From an uncultured bacterium (GTDB lineage: Bacteria > Krumholzibacteriota > Krumholzibacteriia > LZORAL124-64-63), in the NCBI GenBank assembly GCA_937910695.1, contig CALEMW010000068.1, positions 33,243 to 97,242 of the forward strand: a stretch of 64,000 nucleotides of DNA, read 5' to 3'. Within the stretch, counting starts at the first letter, position 1; every line of letters begins with the position of its first letter. Under the pieces are notes generated by a model. It ran no database searches and was not told the origin of the DNA. It was given only the letters and a program-made list of their open reading frames with translations. Position numbers and translations under genes: made by a program. This document shows positions 62,840 to 64,000 of the stretch, in pieces.

Positions 62840-63607
62840 CTATCTTACATCAGCGAGGGGGATCACTGCACCCCCTTCTTGGTTGATTCTCTTGAAGTTC
62901 TTTCTGCTCGTACCAAACATCGGGAACGACGGTATCAGCCTGTCTTTTTTTGCCAGAAGGTACTGGGCGCCGATGCGCTTCATGTCCTCGTCTACGCCCC
63001 GCATATTCGTACCGGCGTAGACCCGCGCCTTGACACCCATCTGCTTTTGAAGAGCGTCCACATCCTTCCGGGAGAGAACGGCCTTGGTGTCCTTCAAGGA
63101 CCGTCCGGTGGCCTTGGACAAAAGGGACGCACCTGCGATGCCGCCCACAGTTCCCGCCAAGGAAAGTAGGACCCCCGCGGCTCCCGGCCTGCTCGCGCCG
63201 GCACCAGCGGCGATGCTTCCGGCCGCCAGGGCCAAATAGCTACTTCCTGCCAAGAGGAGCTGGTTGCGTGCGGCCTTCATGTCTTTTTCTGAGAGCTTCC
63301 CGCTCTCTTTGAGGGCCTGCATCCCGTGGTATGAGGCGAGAGATTCGTCGATGGCGAGAGGCACATTCCCAAGCGCTGCGATAGATCCCCCCAGGAGGGC
63401 GGAGCCACTGGATGCACCAGCGAGCCCCCCGACAAGGCCGCCGCCGAGCCGCCCGACCGAGCGAAGGATCATCCGCCCTTTGGGGGACATGGATGACTCG
63501 AGGTCCTTCGCGTGCCCCAGCTCATGGGCAGCGAGGGCGGCCGAGAAGTACTCCCCCTTCCTGGCGGAGATCTTCTCGAGCTCATCTATGCAGGATGCGA
63601 AGTTCAC
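62840..63607 (-). CDS. Tagged glycine-rich HELGH protein, 255 aa
   Basis: Begins MNFASCIDELEKISARKGEY, the same tag as the proteins at 12706 and 14559. HELGH at 28-32 (ALAAHELGHAKDLESSM) is followed by a Gly/Ala-rich hydrophobic region (GGGLVGGLAGASSGSALLGG) and IDESLASYHGM, possibly a third ligand. The plan of a zinc peptidase embedded in membrane-like helices resembles YugP-type peptidases. Sited in the structural region, so it may be virion-packaged. Confidence 0.6.
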   Translation of the reverse strand: MNFASCIDELEKISARKGEYFSAALAAHELGHAKDLESSMSPKGRMILRSVGRLGGGLVGGLAGASSGSALLGGSIAALGNVPLAIDESLASYHGMQALKESGKLSEKDMKAARNQLLLAGSSYLALAAGSIAAGAGASRPGAAGVLLSLAGTVGGIAGASLLSKATGRSLKDTKAVLSRKDVDALQKQMGVKARVYAGTNMRGVDEDMKRIGAQYLLAKKDRLIPSFPMFGTSRKNFKRINQEGGAVIPLADVR

Positions 63608-64000
63608 TTTTCAGTCTTGAACTTGTCCTTGAGGGCCCGATGCAGACCGATGCCCCCGCCGATGGCCGCCCCGATGGTCCCGCCCTGAGACACGGCACGA
63701 CTCGCCCCCGCGAGGTCCAGGGCGTTCCCGCCAAAGTTCCCAGCCAGTGCTGCACCACCCCCGACGAGGGCACCGTGCCGGGCCCCGGCTCCACGGTTTT
63801 CAGAGTTAAGGAGCGCACCAATCCCCGCACCAATCCCCGCGCCGATGGCGGCGTCAGTCACGGTGCCCAAGGCACGAATGCCAATCTCCGCGCCGATCCC
63901 CGCCGTCTTCATCTTCTTCTTCTTGAGGTAAGCGGCCATCTCCTCCGGGGTGGCCTTGGCTGTCCGGCCGGCCAGGTAGCCCCCAGCGATGTCCCCGCCA
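63604..64000 (-). CDS. Partial glycine-rich protein, 5' end outside window
   Basis: The frame is open to the window edge, through GRTAKATPEEMAAYLKKKKM and on into repeated GAGIGAGIGAL glycine zippers, ending ALKDKFKTEK. Similar hydrophobic Gly-rich character to its downstream neighbour, with which it overlaps by four bases. A membrane-inserting or virion role is possible. Confidence 0.5.
   Translation of the reverse strand, partial: GGDIAGGYLAGRTAKATPEEMAAYLKKKKMKTAGIGAEIGIRALGTVTDAAIGAGIGAGIGALLNSENRGAGARHGALVGGGAALAGNFGGNALDLAGASRAVSQGGTIGAAIGGGIGLHRALKDKFKTEK

Noticed and set aside
1..64000. tRNA genes
   Set aside because: Reading the intergenic regions I saw no cloverleaf with TTC-A/GGTTC-type T-arm; tRNAscan would settle it.

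Overview
The window is about 64 kb of a large, high-GC double-stranded DNA tailed-phage genome, or a closely related virus-like replicon. Genes are small and densely packed, very often with overlapping stop and start codons (ATGA, GTGA or TAATG). There is no ribosomal RNA, recognisable tRNA or host metabolic operon. The recognisable genes are phage replication, nucleotide and counter-host functions: a DnaN-like sliding clamp, RNase HII, ThyX, a deoxynucleoside kinase, two DnaQ-type exonucleases, a DHH phosphoesterase, a cytosine-5 methyltransferase, a GroES-like co-chaperonin, an SspB-like ClpXP adaptor and a sigma-region-4 protein. Virion-like proteins lie near both ends of the window. Two lipoproteins, an RlpA-like protein and an SspB-like protein suggest, but do not prove, a Gram-negative high-GC host.

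Layout. From 0 to 7.8 kb leftward genes run from possible virion-assembly proteins and a GroES-like protein to a TSCPD domain protein, RNase HII, the sliding clamp and an RlpA-like protein. From 7.9 to 8.5 kb there is a short rightward pair. From 8.6 to 11.8 kb leftward genes encode DHH and NADAR proteins. From 11.9 to 15.5 kb a rightward cassette encodes a membrane HExxH protein, a kinase-helicase fusion and proteins with a shared N-terminal tag. From 15.5 to 42.8 kb lies a long leftward accessory region of small, often zinc-ribbon, proteins in several transcription units; it includes a 0.9-kb non-coding alternating repeat array (24.36-25.28 kb) and the sigma-like and SspB-like genes. From 42.9 to 43.7 kb is a non-coding divergence region with a probable structured RNA and a perfect 36-bp inverted repeat. 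From 43.7 to 59.3 kb rightward genes cover nucleotide metabolism, histone-fold, DNA-modification, exonuclease and virion functions. From 59.35 to 64 kb the genes are mainly leftward and structural in character.

Regulation. At least 26 sites share a bipartite motif, roughly GCAAAAC - 15 nt - (G/C/T)ATAAG, lying just upstream of operon starts on both strands. It is commonly preceded by an intrinsic terminator whose U-tract reads TTTTTAGC. This looks like a phage-specific promoter, and the XRE/sigma-region-4 protein at 35.3-36.2 kb is the obvious candidate to recognise it.

The most unusual elements are the 52-box, 18-bp-phase array; the probable structured RNA and giant hairpin at the transcription divergence point; and a shared N-terminal FxDE(L/M)EKI(A/S) tag on otherwise unrelated proteins. 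Names rest on motif recognition by eye; no database search was run.
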